64,000 bases of DNA, taken from contig NZ_NEVN01000001.1 of assembly GCF_002261475.1 (NCBI RefSeq), positions 248,001-312,000 on the forward strand, written 5' to 3'. This DNA comes from Bordetella genomosp. 5. Lineage in GTDB: Bacteria > Pseudomonadota > Gammaproteobacteria > Burkholderiales > Burkholderiaceae_B. Every line of letters starts with the position of its first letter. The stretch's first letter is position 1. Shown here one piece after another: positions 42,054 to 50,871 of this stretch. The notes below the pieces were generated by a model. The model saw only the letters and a program-made list of their open reading frames with translations, was not told the DNA's origin and searched no databases. A program made the position numbers and the translations under genes.

Positions 42054-43042
42054 GCGAACGTGCGCGCGGCGAGGGTCGCGCGGGCGGCGTCGAATTCGCG
42101 GCGCAGGTTCGCCACGATATCGGCCGCGGGCTCGACGCTGCCGATGCCGCCCACGCCCTGGCCGGCGCCCCAGATGTCCTTCCAGGGTTTGGCGCGGCCG
42201 CTGCCGAAATTCGATGCGCCGGGCTCGGGCTGCGGCAGATTGGCCGGATCGAGGCCGGCATTGACGATGCTGGCCTTCAGGTAGTTGCCCGGAATGCCCG
42301 TGAAAAACGGGGTGTAGAGAATGTCGGAGGCGCTGGCCTGCACGATGGCATTCTTGTAGTCGTCGGAGGCATTGGCCTCGGCGCTCGCGATGAAGCGCGT
42401 GCCCATGTAGGCGAAGTCGGCGCCCAGCGCGAGCGCGCCCAGCACGTCCGCGCCCGAGGTGATGGCGCCGGAGAGGATCAGCGGGCCGTCGTAGAAGCGC
42501 CGCACTTCGGACACCAGCGCAAAGGGGCTGAGCGTGCCCGCGTGCCCACCGGCGCCCGCGCACACGAGGATGAGCCCGTCGACGCCCGCTTCGAGCGCCT
42601 TCTCGGCGTGGCGCAGCGTGGTCACGTCGTGGAAGACCTTGCCCCCCCAGGCGTGGATGCCCGCAACCAGATCACCCGGCGCGCGCAGGCTGGTGATGAT
42701 GAACGGCACCTTGTGGCGTGCGCATTCGGCCAGGTCGTGCTCGAGCCGGTCGTTGGACTGGTGGATGATCTGGTTGACCGCATACGGCGCCACCGTGGCG
42801 CCGGGATGGGCGGCGCGGTGCCCGGCCAGGCCTTCTTCGACTTCCGCCAGCCAATCGGCCAGCAGCGTCTGGGGGCGGGCGTTGAGCGCCGGGAACGAGC
42901 CCATGATGCCGCTCGTGCTCTGCGCGATCACGAGTTTGGGATTGGACACGATGAACATCGGTGACGCGATCACCGGCAGGCTCATGCGGCCATAGAGGTC
43001 GCTGACCAGGGCGTGAGGAACAGTCTCGGCGCGGGCATTCAT
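42050..43042 (-). CDS. Nitronate monooxygenase (2-nitropropane dioxygenase family)
   Basis: I start at MNARAETVPHAL (complement of 43040-43042); an upstream in-frame ATG at 43084 lacks support. The 330-residue TIM barrel has the FMN-binding text of NMO proteins: PVIASPMFIVSNPKLVIAQSTSGIMGSFPALN and LVCAGAGGHAGTLSPFALV with the active-site His. Members oxidise nitronates or related carbon acids, and many CoA-pathway neighbours are simply annotated as NMO. It is divergent from the TetR gene and overlaps the isomerase gene by 4 bp. Confidence 0.88.
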   Translation of the reverse strand: MNARAETVPHALVSDLYGRMSLPVIASPMFIVSNPKLVIAQSTSGIMGSFPALNARPQTLLADWLAEVEEGLAGHRAAHPGATVAPYAVNQIIHQSNDRLEHDLAECARHKVPFIITSLRAPGDLVAGIHAWGGKVFHDVTTLRHAEKALEAGVDGLILVCAGAGGHAGTLSPFALVSEVRRFYDGPLILSGAITSGADVLGALALGADFAYMGTRFIASAEANASDDYKNAIVQASASDILYTPFFTGIPGNYLKASIVNAGLDPANLPQPEPGASNFGSGRAKPWKDIWGAGQGVGGIGSVEPAADIVANLRREFDAARATLAARTFA

Positions 43043-43161
43043 GACGTTGCGGTACCTGTGCGTGATTGAGGGCTGCGGGGACATGCGCGGTCGCGGCGTG
43101 CGCGAGGCGCGCCTGCGTTCATCCAGAAAGCGTCGAAGAAAAATACCGTGCCTTCGACCGC

Positions 43162-43191
43162 TTGTCTGCGGAAAACAAGTCTGCCTATAAT
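43162..43191 (+). promoter_or_regulatory. Promoter of the TetR/acyl-CoA operon
   Basis: TTGTCT (43162-43167) and a perfect TATAAT (43186-43191) are 18 bp apart, about 100 bp upstream of the TetR start. Confidence 0.65.
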
Positions 43192-43212
43192 TACCTACCG
43201 GTCGTCCGGTAA
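43191..43212. promoter_or_regulatory. TetR-type operator overlapping the promoter
   Basis: TTACC (43191-43195) and GGTAA (43208-43212) form an outer dyad, and TACCGG-TCGT-CCGGTA (43196-43211) a second one offset by 2 bp. It begins at the last base of the -10, so a bound TetR would block transcription. It also faces the divergent nitronate monooxygenase/isomerase genes. Confidence 0.65.
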
Positions 43213-43294
43213 TTAACTCGATTATTTAACGGCAAGCCATCGCGGCCTGTCAATGCGGGCCTGCCATGGTGGGCCGGCGCCGCCCCATCCGCCC

Positions 43295-43930
43295 ATGACC
43301 GCTGCTCCTCCCGCCGAAGCTCCCAAGCGCGCCCGCGCCGGCCGGCCGCCCACCCTGCCTGCCGCGCGCGAGCGCATCCTGGCCGAGGCCGCGCGTCTGT
43401 TCGCGCAGAGCGGCTACGAGAACAGCTCGATCGCGGATCTGGCGAGCGCCCTGGGCGTGTCCAAGGCCGCGATCTATCACTACTACCCGACCAAGCAGGA
43501 CATCTACGACGCGATCATCCTCGAGGTGCTGGCGGGCCTGGGGGCCGCGGTCGACGCGGCGGTGGCCGAGGCGGGTGACGCCGATCCCGCCGGACAGCTG
43601 CGCGCCTTCATGCTGGCGCACGCCGGTTACTTCGAAAGCCACCACCCCGAGTTCGTGACGATGCTGGTGGGCTATTCCGGCATGGCCTTGCCCGAGCAGG
43701 CCGACGCGGCGCGCATGCGCGACACCTACGAGCAGCGCCTGCGCGCCATTCTCGAGGCCGGCGTGGCGCGCGGCGTGTTCCGTGCGCAGGAAGTGGCCGC
43801 CACCGGGCGCGCGGTGCTCTCGATGCTCAATTGGATGGTGCGCTGGTACAAGCCCGGCCAGCGCGACAGCGCGCGCACCATCGCACAAGGTTATTTCGAT
43901 CTGTTGACCCGGGGTCTGATGGCCGCGTGA
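43295..43930 (+). CDS. TetR family transcriptional regulator
   Basis: I start at ATG 43295 (MTAAPPAEAPKRARAGRPP); two upstream in-frame starts add only low-complexity residues. The N-terminal HTH is clear (AARERILAEAARLFAQSGYENSSIADLASALGVSKAAIYHYYPTKQDIYDAII), followed by a ligand domain of about 150 residues. It heads a same-strand run of acyl-CoA dehydrogenase, CoA-transferase and hydroxyacyl-CoA dehydrogenase genes, so the ligand is probably an acyl-CoA. It likely controls both this run and the divergent isomerase unit. Confidence 0.92.
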   Translation: MTAAPPAEAPKRARAGRPPTLPAARERILAEAARLFAQSGYENSSIADLASALGVSKAAIYHYYPTKQDIYDAIILEVLAGLGAAVDAAVAEAGDADPAGQLRAFMLAHAGYFESHHPEFVTMLVGYSGMALPEQADAARMRDTYEQRLRAILEAGVARGVFRAQEVAATGRAVLSMLNWMVRWYKPGQRDSARTIAQGYFDLLTRGLMAA

Positions 43931-43967
43931 CGCGCGCCTCGCCCGTACCCTCTGCAAAGGCAAGCTC

Positions 43968-45116
43968 ATGGCTCTGGACCAAGAAACCCTCACCCTGCTG
44001 ATCGACGCCGTGCGCCGCTTCGTGACCGAGCGCCTGGTGCCGGCCGAAGACGAACTCGCGAACTCGGGCGCCGTGCCCGAGGACATCGTGCGCGAGATGC
44101 GCGACCTGGGGCTGTTCGGCCTGTCGATCTCGCCCGACTACGGCGGTCTCGGCCTCACCATGGAAGAAGAAGTCCGCGTGGTGTTCGAGCTCGGCCAGAC
44201 CTCGCCGGCGTTCCGCTCGCTCGCGGGCACCAACATCGGCATCGGCTCGCAATCGATCGTGCTGGCCGGCACCGATGCCCAGCGCGCGGAGTACCTGCCG
44301 CGGCTGGCGAGCGGCGAGCTGATCGGTTCGTTCGCGCTCACCGAGCCCGACGCCGGCTCCGACGCGATGTCGTTGCGCACCACGGCCCAGCGCGACGGCG
44401 ACGACTACATCATCAACGGCACCAAGCGCTACATCACCAACGCACCCATCGCGGGCCTGTTCTCGGTGATGGCGCGCACGGCGCCCGAGCGTCGCGCCGA
44501 TTCGATCTCTTGCTTCCTGGTGCCGGTGGGCACGCCCGGCATCACGCTGGGCAAGCCAGACAAGAAAATGGGGCAGGCCGGCGCGCTCACCTGCGACGTC
44601 GTGTTCGACAATTGCCGCGTGCCGGCCAGCGCGCTGCTCGGCGGGCAGGAAGGCACGGGTTTCCGCACGTCGATGCGGGTGCTCGACAAGGGGCGGCTGC
44701 ACATCGCCGCGCTGTGCGTGGGCATCGCCGAACGCCTGCTGCGGGACGCCGTGCGCTACGCGCTCGAGCGCAAGCAGTTCGGCCAGCCGATCGCCGAGTT
44801 CCAGCTGGTGCAGGCCATGATCGCCGATAGCCAGGCCGAGCTGTACGCGGCGCGCTGCATGGTGCTGGACGCCGCGCGCCTGCGCGACCGCGGCGAGAAC
44901 ACCACCATGCAGGCCGCGTGCTGCAAGATGTACGCCACCGAGATGGTCGGCCGGGTGGCCGACCGCGCGGTGCAGATCCATGGGGGCGCCGGCTACATCT
45001 CCGAATACGCGGTCGAACGGTTCTATCGCGACGTGCGCCTGTTCCGCCTGTTCGAGGGCACGACGCAGATCCAGCAACTCGTGATCGCCCGCGAGGCGCT
45101 CAAAGCCTACGCCTGA
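43968..45116 (+). CDS. Acyl-CoA dehydrogenase
   Basis: This 382-residue flavoenzyme has the FAD/substrate motif GSFALTEPDAGSDAMSLRTTA (about 122-142) and the C-terminal catalytic glutamate in RLFRLFEGTTQIQQLVIARE. It oxidises an acyl-CoA to the 2-enoyl-CoA. It lies 37 bp after the TetR gene and precedes a CoA-transferase. Chain or branch specificity is not determinable here. Confidence 0.94.
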   Translation: MALDQETLTLLIDAVRRFVTERLVPAEDELANSGAVPEDIVREMRDLGLFGLSISPDYGGLGLTMEEEVRVVFELGQTSPAFRSLAGTNIGIGSQSIVLAGTDAQRAEYLPRLASGELIGSFALTEPDAGSDAMSLRTTAQRDGDDYIINGTKRYITNAPIAGLFSVMARTAPERRADSISCFLVPVGTPGITLGKPDKKMGQAGALTCDVVFDNCRVPASALLGGQEGTGFRTSMRVLDKGRLHIAALCVGIAERLLRDAVRYALERKQFGQPIAEFQLVQAMIADSQAELYAARCMVLDAARLRDRGENTTMQAACCKMYATEMVGRVADRAVQIHGGAGYISEYAVERFYRDVRLFRLFEGTTQIQQLVIAREALKAYA

Positions 45117-45207
45117 CCCGGCCGCCATGATGTGCGTTGGCTGCACATTCTCGTGCACAAAACGGAACACATCCCGGCGCCTCCGGGGCTAAGATGCCTG
45201 ATTCTCG

Positions 45208-46458
45208 ATGTCTACCGCACACCCGACCATGTCGCAACGTCCCGCTCCCCTGACTGGCATTCGCGTGCTCGACCTGACCCGCGTTCTCGCGGGGCCCTGG
45301 TGCACGCAAAACCTCGCCGACCTTGGCGCCGAGGTGATCAAGATCGAACGCCCGGGCGCGGGCGACGATACCCGGGCCTGGGGCCCGCCCTATCTCAAGA
45401 ACGAGTCGGGCGAGAACACCTCCGAGGCCGCCTATTACCTCTCGGCCAACCGCAACAAGCTCTCGGTCGCGCTCGACATCGCATCCGAGCGCGGCGCGGC
45501 CCTGGTGCGCGAGCTCGCCTTGAAGTCCGACATCCTGGTCGAGAACTTCAAGGTCGGCGGGCTGCGCAAGTACGGCCTCGACTACGACAGCCTCAAGGAA
45601 GTGAACCCGCGCCTGATCTACTGCTCGATCACAGGGTTTGGCCAGACGGGGCCCTACGCCAGCCGTCCGGGCTATGACTTCATGATTCAGGGCATGGGCG
45701 GGCTGATGAGCATCACCGGCGAACGCGACGATCTGCCGGGCGGCGGTCCGCAGAAGGCCGGCGTGGCCGTGGCCGATCTCATGACCGGCATGTATTCCAC
45801 GGTGGGCATCCTGGCCGCGCTGCACGAGCGCAACCGCAGCGGCCTGGGTCAGCATATCGACATGGCCCTGCTCGATTGCCAGGTCGCCATGCTGGCCAAC
45901 CAGAACCTCAATTTCATGACCTCCGGCGTCGCGCCCAAGCGCGCCGGCAACGCCCACCAGAACCTCGTGCCCTATCAGGTCTTCGCGGCCGCCGATGGTC
46001 ACCTGATCGTGGCGGTGGGCAACGACAGCCAGTTCCGCAACTATTGCCGCGTGATCGGCCTGCCCGAGCTGGCCGACGATCCGCGCTTCGCCATCAATCC
46101 GCAGCGCGTGCGCAATCGCGCCGAGCTGGTGCCGATTCTGGTCGAACGCATGGCCACCGGCGCGCGCGACACCTGGCTCATCGAGCTCGAGAAAGCCGGC
46201 GTGCCGGCCGGCCCGATCAATACGCTCGACCAGGTGTATGAAGATCCTCACGTGCTGGCGCGCCAGATGAAGCGCGAGCTGCCGCATCCGCTGGGCGGCA
46301 CGGTGCCGGTGGCGGCCAGCCCGCTCAAGCTTTCCGGCAGCCCGGTGCAGTATCACCGTGCGCCGCCCGTGCTGGGCGAGCACACCCGCGAGGTGTTGAG
46401 CGGCATGCTGGGCCTGTCCGACGACGAGATCGACGCCCTGGCGCGCAACGCCGGCTGA
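45208..46458 (+). CDS. CaiB/BaiF family III CoA-transferase
   Basis: This 416-residue protein has the complete family signature: LDLTRVLAGPWCTQNLADLGAEVIKIERP near the N-terminus and the catalytic Asp in AGVAVADLMTGMYSTVGILAAL. A second ATG seven codons in (45229) is possible; neither has a strong ribosome site. It should load CoA onto the acid that the acyl-CoA dehydrogenase then oxidises. It resembles the transferase at 1-999 in length and motifs but is a distinct paralogue. Confidence 0.92.
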   Translation: MSTAHPTMSQRPAPLTGIRVLDLTRVLAGPWCTQNLADLGAEVIKIERPGAGDDTRAWGPPYLKNESGENTSEAAYYLSANRNKLSVALDIASERGAALVRELALKSDILVENFKVGGLRKYGLDYDSLKEVNPRLIYCSITGFGQTGPYASRPGYDFMIQGMGGLMSITGERDDLPGGGPQKAGVAVADLMTGMYSTVGILAALHERNRSGLGQHIDMALLDCQVAMLANQNLNFMTSGVAPKRAGNAHQNLVPYQVFAAADGHLIVAVGNDSQFRNYCRVIGLPELADDPRFAINPQRVRNRAELVPILVERMATGARDTWLIELEKAGVPAGPINTLDQVYEDPHVLARQMKRELPHPLGGTVPVAASPLKLSGSPVQYHRAPPVLGEHTREVLSGMLGLSDDEIDALARNAG

Positions 46459-46494
46459 CCGCGACGGCATACCCATAAAACAGGAGTAGAGACG

Positions 46495-48018
46495 ATGGCA
46501 GAGATTCAAACCGTGGGCGTGGTGGGCGCCGGCGCCATGGGCCGGGGCATCGCGCAGATCGCGGCGCAGGCCGGCATTACCGTGCGCCTGTACGACACCA
46601 GCGCGCAGGCCGTGGAGGCCGCGCGCACGGCGCTCGCAGATACCTGGGCCAAGCTTGCCGCCAAGGGCAAGCTCACGGCCGAGCAGGTCGAGGCCGCCCA
46701 GGCTCATGTCGTCGCGGCGGCCGACCTGAACGCGCTGGCCGATTGCCAGCTCGTGATCGAAGCCATCGTCGAGCGCCTCGATGTGAAGCGCGAGCTCTTC
46801 GGTCAGCTCGAAGGCATCGTCGCGCCCGATTGCATCCTGGCGTCCAACACCTCCTCGCTGTCGATCACCGCCATCGCGGCCGGCTGCAAGACGCCGCAAC
46901 GCGTGGCGGGCTACCACTTCTTCAATCCGGTGGCGCTCATGAAGGTGGTCGAGGTGATCGACGGCCTGCGCACCGACCCCGCCGTCGGCGACGCGCTGAT
47001 GGTGCTCGCGCGCCGTATGGGTCACACGCCGGTGCGCGCCAAGGATATGCCCGGCTTCATCGTGAATCACGCGGGCCGCGGCATGAACACCGAAGGCCTG
47101 CGCGTGGCGCAGGAGGGCGTGGCCTCGTTCGCTCAGGTGGATGCCATCATGCGCGAGCAGGCGGGCTTCCGGATGGGGCCCTTCGAGCTGCTCGATCTCA
47201 CCGCGCTCGACGTCTCGCATCCGGTGATGGAATCGATCTATCGCCAGTTCTTCGACGAGCCGCGCTTCAAGCCCTCGCCCATCACCACCGTGCGGTTTGC
47301 CGGTGGCCTGATCGGCAAGAAGGCCGGCGAAGGCTTCTACGTCTATCGCGACGGCCAGAAGCAGGTGCCCGACGAGCCGCACGTGCCGGCCCTGCCGGCG
47401 GATCTGATCGTGTGGGTGAGCCCGGCGCATGCCGAGGGCCATGCCCGCGCCCGCGCGCAGCTGCAGGCCATGGGCGTGCGTCTGCAAGAGGGCGCCAAGC
47501 CCGGTGACGCCGCGCTGATCGTCGTCACGCCTTACGGTGAAGACGTCTCCACCTGCGTGGCGGAGCAGGGGCTCGATGGTGCGCGCACGGTCGGCATCGA
47601 CACGCTGCACACCTTCGATCCGAACCGCCGCCGTACCGTGATGGTGTCGCCCGCGACGCTGCCGGCCTGGCGCGATGCCGCGCATGCCGTGTTCGCGCAG
47701 GACGGCGCGCCCGTGAGCGTGATCGACGACTCGCCGGGCTTCGTGGCCCAGCGTATCGTGGCCTGCATCGTGAACATCGCCGCCGACATCGCGCAGCAAC
47801 GCATCGCCACCGCCGACGACATCGACCGTGCCGTCACGCTGGGTCTGGGCTATCCCAAGGGTCCGCTGGCCATGGGCGACGCCCTCGGCGCCGCGCGCAT
47901 TCTGGAGATCCTGCGCAATGTGCAGCGCGTGACCGGCGATCCGCGCTATCGCCCCAGCCTGTGGCTGCAACGCCGCGTACAGCTTGGTCTTTCGTTGCTG
48001 ACCGAACACGCGGCCTGA
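46495..48018 (+). CDS. 3-hydroxyacyl-CoA dehydrogenase (two C-terminal domains)
   Basis: This 507-residue protein has the NAD-binding GVVGAGAMGRGIAQIAAQAG (about 8-27), catalytic HFFNP in VAGYHFFNPVALMKVVEV and two copies of the helical C-terminal domain (VRAKDMPGFIVNHAGRGMNTEGLRVAQEG and VIDDSPGFVAQRIVACIVNIAAD...GLGYPKGPLAMGD). This is the PaaH-like form. It oxidises the hydroxyacyl-CoA made by hydratases. ACAGGAGTAGAGACG precedes the ATG. It is the last gene of the TetR-controlled run. Confidence 0.94.
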   Translation: MAEIQTVGVVGAGAMGRGIAQIAAQAGITVRLYDTSAQAVEAARTALADTWAKLAAKGKLTAEQVEAAQAHVVAAADLNALADCQLVIEAIVERLDVKRELFGQLEGIVAPDCILASNTSSLSITAIAAGCKTPQRVAGYHFFNPVALMKVVEVIDGLRTDPAVGDALMVLARRMGHTPVRAKDMPGFIVNHAGRGMNTEGLRVAQEGVASFAQVDAIMREQAGFRMGPFELLDLTALDVSHPVMESIYRQFFDEPRFKPSPITTVRFAGGLIGKKAGEGFYVYRDGQKQVPDEPHVPALPADLIVWVSPAHAEGHARARAQLQAMGVRLQEGAKPGDAALIVVTPYGEDVSTCVAEQGLDGARTVGIDTLHTFDPNRRRTVMVSPATLPAWRDAAHAVFAQDGAPVSVIDDSPGFVAQRIVACIVNIAADIAQQRIATADDIDRAVTLGLGYPKGPLAMGDALGAARILEILRNVQRVTGDPRYRPSLWLQRRVQLGLSLLTEHAA

Positions 48019-48062
48019 AGCCGGGTGAGCCCGGCTGGCCGATGCCGGCCGGACTGATAAAC

Positions 48063-48089
48063 AAAACGCCAGGCGATGCCTGGCGTTTT
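48063..48089. terminator. Bidirectional terminator after the dehydrogenase
   Basis: AAAACGCCAGGC and GCCTGGCGTTTT form a perfect 12-bp stem with a GAT loop. Both strands end in TTTT, so it can serve the dehydrogenase and the convergent cytochrome gene. The same design recurs at 62678. Confidence 0.92.
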
Positions 48090-48173
48090 GCATGGTGCGT
48101 CAGGGTCCGGGGCGATGCCGGCGGCCGACGCGCGTGCCCGCGGTGGGCGGGCGCGCAGCGAGCGAGTGATCCG

Positions 48174-49148
48174 CTACTTGGCGGCGCTCACCATGTATTC
48201 GACCGCGGCGCGCAGGTCTTCGTCGGAGGCGTTCATCGCGCCACCCTTGGGCGGCATCGCGCCCTTGCCGGTTTTCACGACCTTGAGCATTTCGTCCATG
48301 CCGGTGGCGATGTACGGTGCCCAGGCTGCCTTGTCGCCGAAACGGGGCGCATTGGCCACGCCGGTGCCGTGACAGGCGAAACAGGTGCTCTTGTAGAGCT
48401 TTTCGCCCGCGGCGTTGGCCGTGGCGGTGTTGGCGGGTGCTGCGGCGGCCGGTGCTGCGGCGGCCGGAGCAGCCGGTGCCTGGGCCGGGGCTTCGGCTTG
48501 AGCCGGTGCGGGGGCGGCGGCGGACGGGGTGGCCTGGGCCGCAGCAGCGGGGGCCGCGGCTGGGGCCGCCGCAGCCGGGGCTGCCCCAGCGGGTGCCGCC
48601 GGCGCAGCCGCCGTCGCGCCGTCCTGGCCTTCCTGCTTGGGTTCGGACGGCTCGGGCAGCTTGCCGCCGGACTGGTTGGCCATGTAGACCACGGCGCGGG
48701 CGACTTCGTAGTCGGACAGGGCGGGGTTGCCGCCCTTGGCCGGCATCGCGCCCTTGCCGTGTATGGCCACGTTCAGCATCGCTTCGAAGCCGGTCTTGAT
48801 GAAGGGCGCCCAGGCGTTGGCATCGCCCATCTTCGGCGCGTTTGCCACGCCGGCGGCGTGGCAGGCCATACAGACGGATTGATAGACCTGCTCGCCGGTC
48901 TTGAACACGCGCGGCGCATTCGCATCGACCAGCTCGAACCCGGCGACGGGCGCGATACGGCGGGCAATGGCTTCTTCGGTGAGGGTGCCCGATCCAGCGC
49001 CGACCTTGGTGCCGGACGTCACCATGCTGACCAGCAGAAAGATGATGACGATGGGGATGATGAACGCCAGAACGACGGTGACAGCCAGTTGTTTGGGCGT
49101 TTTGATGGGCGAGTTGTGTTCTTCGGTATGTTCCTGCTCGTTGCTCAT
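48174..49148 (-). CDS. Membrane-anchored diheme cytochrome c
   Basis: This 324-residue protein starts at MSNEQEHTEE (AGGA 8 bp upstream). An uncleaved N-terminal helix (about 21-44) anchors it. Two class I heme domains follow: CMACH (93-97) with Met135 in GAMPAKGG, and CFACH (256-260) with Met in GAMPPKGG (about 298). They are related to each other, indicating internal duplication. The linker (about 170-245) is almost entirely Ala, Pro and Gln. It should shuttle electrons in the periplasm. Partners are not encoded nearby. Confidence 0.93.
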   Translation of the reverse strand: MSNEQEHTEEHNSPIKTPKQLAVTVVLAFIIPIVIIFLLVSMVTSGTKVGAGSGTLTEEAIARRIAPVAGFELVDANAPRVFKTGEQVYQSVCMACHAAGVANAPKMGDANAWAPFIKTGFEAMLNVAIHGKGAMPAKGGNPALSDYEVARAVVYMANQSGGKLPEPSEPKQEGQDGATAAAPAAPAGAAPAAAAPAAAPAAAAQATPSAAAPAPAQAEAPAQAPAAPAAAAPAAAAPANTATANAAGEKLYKSTCFACHGTGVANAPRFGDKAAWAPYIATGMDEMLKVVKTGKGAMPPKGGAMNASDEDLRAAVEYMVSAAK

Positions 49149-49426
49149 GACCAAATCCTGCTAATCGGGTACAGGGGCGCCTTGCGGCGGCAACAGACGT
49201 GCGACAACCAGATTCGACAACAACACTACGAGTGAGAGGCTCCGACGCTCTGCGTGGCGTCTCGATCCACAACGCAGGCGGCCGATGAACTGGCCCGCCT
49301 GAAAGTAAACGCTGGATTATATAACGTCATATCGGGGGCATAACATGCATGCCCGGGCATTCCCCGAGTCGTCCGCCGGCATGCCGCAGGCACGGCGGGC
49401 AAAAGCAGGTACAATACCGCCTCTCC

Positions 49427-49501
49427 GTGCCCGTAGTTCAATGGATAGAATGAGAGTTTCCGAAGCTCTTGATACAGGTTCGATTCCTGTCGGGCGCGCC
49501 A
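49427..49501 (+). tRNA. tRNA-Arg (anticodon CCG)
   Basis: The cloverleaf is complete. Acceptor GTGCCCG pairs with CGGGCGC (one G-U), the D-stem starts GTTC, the anticodon loop TTCCGAA is flanked by AGAGT/GCTCT-type stems, and the T-arm is CAGG-TTCGATT-CCTG. The discriminator is G and CCA is encoded (49499-49501). It reads CGG codons. The stretch 49149-49426 before it shows no gene; a possible -10 (TACAAT) lies just upstream. Confidence 0.95.
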
Positions 49502-49587
49502 GATTGCAGGATCGAGGCGCCGCGTGATGATCACGCATCAGGTGGCCTCGGCCATGCGGCAGTCAGCGCCACCGCGCTGCCGCAAAT

Positions 49588-49615
49588 AAAAAGACGCCCA
49601 GGGCGTCTTTTTTTT
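49588..49615 (+). terminator. Terminator after tRNA-Arg
   Basis: AAAGACGCC (49590-49598) and GGCGTCTTT (49602-49610) form a 9-bp stem with a 3-nt loop and a long T-run. It separates the tRNA from the next gene. Confidence 0.9.
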
Positions 49616-49659
49616 CGTCTGCGCTACGATGCCGCAATCGCAACGCGGGGAGTCGTGGC

Positions 49660-50781
49660 ATGACGCAGCAGGGCCGTCGACGCGGGGTCGCCCCTCGCAG
49701 GACCATTCATTCGGGCGTGGCGGCCATGGCGCTCGCCCTGGCCTGCATCGCCGGTGCGAGTGCGGCCCAGCCGGCGCAACCGGGCGCGCGCACGTCGCAG
49801 GGCTCGGGCCCGAACCGGACAGATCCCGCACCCGCCGCCCAGACTCCCACGCTGCTCGCACGCGCCCAGCGGCTCCTGGACGCAGCCGATCGCAGCAGTC
49901 CGCTGATGGATCGCTGGAGCGAAGCGCGCATCGGCGCGGCCGTGGAGCCGGCGTTGCGCGCGACACTCGCGGCGCGCGGGTGTGCGCTGGCGGGGGATCC
50001 CGAGCGTTATTTCGCGCCGGCGTACCGCGCTTACTACGACACGCTGCACGCAGGGTTCGTGAAGCAGGCGCGCGCGGACCGGGCGTCGCCGCATCAGCGC
50101 GCCGCGATGGCGCCGCTGGCCTGGGCCGTGGACCGGCTCGATGCCGCGCAATATCAGGAAACGCTGGATTGGTTCGTCTCCGCCCGGACGCGCAGCGCCC
50201 GTCAGTACTACGACCTCTTCACCGCCATCGGCGACATGCAGCGCGGCGCGCTGGACCCGGCGACGGGCGAGCCTGCGTATGCGCTGTTGTTCGACTTCAA
50301 GGAGGCAGTGGACGCGGGCGGCCTGACGCGCGTCGTGGCCGAAGCGATCGGCAGGCTCGATGCGGCGCAGGCTGAGGTCTTTCTGTCGGTGGATCGCGGC
50401 GCGGCGGCGTCGGATCGGCGGCGCGCGCAATGGGCGGAGCTGCTGCGCGGCTTTGCCCGCAATGGCGCGAAGCTCTCGGGCGAGCTGTTCAACCACACCC
50501 TGACGCCGGCCGAACGCGAGGCCATGCTGGCGTTCAACCACGGGCGCTACACCGAGGCCCTGGCCGTGGGCGCCACCGCGCTGCACGCCTGGCGGCTGCG
50601 CGCCGGGGCGGGACAGGCGCCCGCGGACGACAAGGAGCGGCTGGGCCGGGAGATCGACCGCTATTTCGGTAAGCCGATCGGTCAGTACGCGGCCGATCCG
50701 GCGACCGACCCCGAGGCCTGGCTGCGCTCGCAGTCCGTGCAGTATCTCGACGCGCACCGGGCCGCCCTGTGTCCGCGCTGA
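49660..50781 (+). CDS. Exported protein of unknown function
   Basis: GGGGAG lies 9 bp before ATG 49660. The 373-residue product has a twin-Arg-like basic N-terminus (RRRGVAPRRT) and a hydrophobic stretch ending AGASA-AQPAQ, so it is probably exported. The rest is helical, with no Cys cluster or catalytic motif I recognise. The mature protein includes ERYFAPAYRAYYDTLHAGF and LAFNHGRYTEALAVGATALHAWRL, the latter like a tetratricopeptide helix pair. I do not recognise a family. Confidence 0.7.
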   Translation: MTQQGRRRGVAPRRTIHSGVAAMALALACIAGASAAQPAQPGARTSQGSGPNRTDPAPAAQTPTLLARAQRLLDAADRSSPLMDRWSEARIGAAVEPALRATLAARGCALAGDPERYFAPAYRAYYDTLHAGFVKQARADRASPHQRAAMAPLAWAVDRLDAAQYQETLDWFVSARTRSARQYYDLFTAIGDMQRGALDPATGEPAYALLFDFKEAVDAGGLTRVVAEAIGRLDAAQAEVFLSVDRGAAASDRRRAQWAELLRGFARNGAKLSGELFNHTLTPAEREAMLAFNHGRYTEALAVGATALHAWRLRAGAGQAPADDKERLGREIDRYFGKPIGQYAADPATDPEAWLRSQSVQYLDAHRAALCPR

Positions 50782-50839
50782 GCGTGCCGCACGCGTCGCC
50801 GGCCCGCCAGACAGCGCGTAGCGACCACGCGCCTCGATG

Positions 50840-50866
50840 AAAAACGGGCCGCTTGTCGCGGCCCGT
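50840..50866 (-). terminator. Terminator of the lipocalin gene
   Basis: ACGGGCCGC (50844-50852) and its complement (50858-50866) form a 9-bp stem with a 5-nt loop, followed on the minus strand by five Ts. It is 6 bp after the stop of the lipocalin gene. Confidence 0.9.
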
Positions 50867-50871
50867 ATGCT

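Noticed and set aside
49226-49538. Two minus-strand ORFs of 73 and 102 codons over the tRNA-Arg gene
   Set aside because: They are antisense translations of the tRNA (the ARPTGIEPVSRASETL type of artefact) without ribosome sites.
49427-50781. A genomic island inserted at tRNA-Arg
   Set aside because: I found no integrase, no repeat of the tRNA 3' end and no change in base composition downstream.
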